Below are positions 8,631-10,407 of a stretch of DNA of 10,407 bases, piece by piece (the first letter of the stretch is position 1; each line of letters begins with the position of its first letter). The position numbers and the translations under genes were made by a program. This stretch comes from Cephalothrix simula (Eukaryota > Nemertea > Palaeonemertea > Archinemertea > Cephalotrichidae). The notes under the pieces were generated by a model. The model was not told the origin of the DNA and searched no databases. It was given only the letters and a program-made list of their open reading frames with translations. The stretch covers positions 1 through 10,407 of the forward strand of contig JAXIUW010106671.1 in the NCBI GenBank assembly GCA_035591015.1. Reading direction: 5' to 3'.

Positions 8631-8720
8631 GTGTCCTCTCCGTAGTATCATAACCCAATCTGGTTATGGTAGTACACAGATATTATGACTTTTTTCGTCG
8701 GACACTGGCAACCGGCTTTT
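8631..8720. mobile_element. Partial, inverted second copy of the 125-bp MITE family
   Basis: The left end GTGTCCTCTCCGTAGTAT (8631-8648, preceded by TA) matches the terminal repeat of the copy at 5377-5501. The core at 8691-8720 matches 29 of 30 bases of that copy's core (5433-5462) in inverse orientation. After 8720 similarity stops and the right terminal repeat is missing, so this copy is truncated. The two copies lie 3.1 kb apart in opposite orientation, in the large introns. Confidence 0.62.
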
Positions 8721-9216
8721 ACTGTAATTTACGTATATAGTATATCATTATAAAATATTAATTGTAGATTAAAATGCATCAATCGCACAGAACAGACTCA
8801 TCGAGCGCTCAGTGACCCGAGAACGTCATAGATACAAGACCATTTATAGATGTTGAATCGAATTGTTTCAACTGAATTTGTAGCGATTGACGAAAGGTAT
8901 TTTGCACACATGTATGAAGCCAATAATGACTTCCTTCAATCATCTAAAAGGGCCTTCATATGTAATTGCAGAAAGATCAGGGACGGGATCAGGGATTCCT
9001 AATCTGTACTTTCTGATATCATGAAAATGTGAATAGATTCAACTACACGTACTTCATGTACTGTCTGATATGTACATTGATACAAAACTAAATCGCGAAA
9101 AGTGGTGAAAAATTTAAATGATGATAGAAAAAACCCTTTTACTTTATCCCATAAACAGATAAAAGATACAACAGCTTTGCAATTTATAGAATTCTACCAA
9201 CCAATAAGTTATTTTA

Positions 9217-9383
9217 TTGAACAATATGACGATTTATGGCCTATCGGGCAAATGTTTGTGATATTGTTCAAAAAAACAGTTATTGAACGTTTCATGCAAT
9301 ATGAGCAGTTATTTATTCTCGGCGCTTCGCGCCTCGGACAATAACTGCTTTCATATTGCACTCCGAAAGCGTCCAATAACTGT
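9217..9383. repeat. Compound hairpin element with GGCGC-TTC-GCGCC centre
   Basis: Arms 9276-9313 and 9340-9383 are inverted near-copies (ACAGTTATTG...GCAATATGA...GCAGTTATT), the right one a few bases longer. They surround a 26-bp centre with the perfect mini-palindrome GGCGC-TTC-GCGCC (9321-9333). Just left of it a second perfect 11-bp pair, TTGAACAATAT/ATATTGTTCAA (9217-9227 and 9261-9271), forms an adjacent stem. This fits a small foldback or MITE-like repeat. Open frames on both strands here come from the symmetry. Confidence 0.65.
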
Positions 9384-9941
9384 ATAATACGAGATGAAAC
9401 AACAGTTGCAATCTTTGTGGAACGCATTTAGCCGGGCATTTTAGAAAAAATAGAAAACCTATTTTTTGAATGCATATGCAAGTTTAAAATATTTGGTTAT
9501 AATTAAATGAAGAATTGGTTCTTAAGGATACAAATTTGAGAACCTAACTTTAAACAATATTATGGTTATAAAAATAAGAGAAATATATCATATCAAAGGA
9601 ATAAACATAGCATGGGTGAATATACACTAAAGTGTATCAAAAAACAAAGATCTAGAGTGAGAATTTCAGAATGGATGAGCACTCCGAAAACCTAGATTTA
9701 AAAGCTAAGATTATTAGTTTCTATTATAGGTTTTGTAACTAATTATCAGACTCTACTAGGTATGTTATCCGTAGCTCATAAAATTATACTTATGCTTTGT
9801 ATTTTTGATAATAGAAAATAAAATTTGATGTGCTTTCCTTAATTTGCTTTTTCCTTAAATTATGCTCCTATCACCGAATGTCCCCACAGAGAGGGGCTTG
9901 GGGGGAGTGACAGCACAATACAAGGTAACATTAGAACTGCA

Positions 9942-10010
9942 TGTCCCGTCCCCCTGGGGATTGCGCATTTTGGCATTGTCCCTGACCCCAGGGATTGCAC
10001 ATCCTAATGG
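9942..10010. repeat. Imperfect 35-bp tandem duplication
   Basis: Two adjacent units start TGTCCC at 9942 and 9977. Each goes on through a CCCC-TGGGG or CCCC-AGGG palindrome, then GGATTGC(G/A)CAT and ends near TGG. A partial relative, TGTCCCTGGGGATTA, occurs at 8616-8630 immediately before the MITE copy. The repeat has no evident coding function. Confidence 0.45.
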
Positions 10011-10407
10011 TCAGTGAAGCAAAACAAGTACTAGAATAAATAAAATGCTATTTCTGGGCTTTTTTTTTACCAGTAAAATGTATTTTTAGCTGTGATCTAT
10101 ATAGTCAATTATTCCAATTAACTTTCCGAAAAAAGAGCTGCACCTTTATTTTTGTAGTAGATTAAAACCACATTTTTTCCACACCTAAACACCAAATTAT
10201 ATGAACTCTCTGCAAAAAAGTCTCTAATAAGTTTCTAAAGAAATTGAGAGCCAATTTAGGAAACGTCTGATTATGTGACCATAGTACTGAAAAACCATAT
10301 CTAGATCCGATTAACTTCGAGAAAAATTTTTTTCCCATGAATGAGTGAATTCTCAAGTCAATTGGTCATTTTTCTACCTTCTTATAGAGACCTGATTTAA
10401 GCACTAT

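Larger units (their letters stand above)
8537..10407 (-). other. Upstream SAXO intron or 5' flank; non-coding, repeat-bearing
   Basis: The TTTCTTTCAG at 8546-8537 is an acceptor, so this side should be intron reaching a small start exon that I could not find. The region holds the partial MITE copy (8631-8720), a hairpin element (9217-9383), a palindrome ATACACT-AA-AGTGTAT (9622-9637) and a 35-bp tandem duplication (9942-10010). Small open frames near 9102-9427 fall on the hairpin and mirror its symmetry. One at 10162-10356 on the minus strand is unassigned and not convincing as a gene. Confidence 0.6.

Noticed and set aside
9102-9427. Overlapping plus and minus frames
   Set aside because: Both reflect the hairpin element's symmetry and not genes.
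10162-10356. Minus-strand 64-codon frame
   Set aside because: No recognised family, no splice continuity to SAXO and no Cys-rich start motif; possibly repeat-derived, but unsupported.
1-10407. CRISPR array, operon, prophage or other prokaryotic system
   Set aside because: Spliced gene structure and eukaryotic ciliary protein; no regularly spaced repeats, ribosome-binding sites or clustered genes.

Overview
This is an AT-rich eukaryotic nuclear window. Its only secure gene is the 3' part of a spliced protein-coding gene on the minus strand. Four exons join in frame across canonical GT-AG introns into about 450 visible residues. The product is a SAXO-family (SAXO1/FAM154-like) stabilizer of axonemal microtubules, a ciliary microtubule inner-lumen/associated protein made of Mn repeats. 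The RHHCPH motif, the ladder of F-x-G-x-T-T-x-x-x-D-Y units every 33-34 residues, and the GHKFYQPV C-terminal motif all support this. The very N-terminus (start codon and the first Cys-rich residues) lies beyond the right edge or was not recognisable.

The gene structure, short introns, low GC and many small palindromic or MITE-like repeats suggest an invertebrate metazoan with motile cilia. A lophotrochozoan such as a bivalve mollusc is my best guess, but this is an inference from style and not a taxonomic proof.

Layout: 1-3890 is intergenic or the 3' flank of SAXO. It holds an isolated candidate plus-strand first coding exon (329-370), a GC-rich repeat block (about 900-1240), a CpG-richer patch (1560-1850) and a 117-bp foldback (3316-3432). 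3891-4867 is the terminal SAXO exon, carrying repeats 4-12. 4868-7014 is a 2.1-kb intron packed with repeats: an element with GGGG-starting ends, a 125-bp MITE, a poly-G-flanked repeat and a 107-bp nested palindrome. 7015-7101 is a small exon, 7102-8143 an intron, 8144-8256 an exon, 8257-8359 a 103-bp intron, and 8360-8536 the first visible exon. 8537-10407 is the intron upstream of it (or 5' flank). It holds a second, inverted partial copy of the MITE, a strong hairpin element with a GGCGC-TTC-GCGCC centre, and a 35-bp tandem duplication.

I see no prokaryotic-type system, rRNA, tRNA or CRISPR, and no convincing new multigene system. The unusual content is the set of small foldback and MITE elements and one possible unassigned plus-strand gene start.
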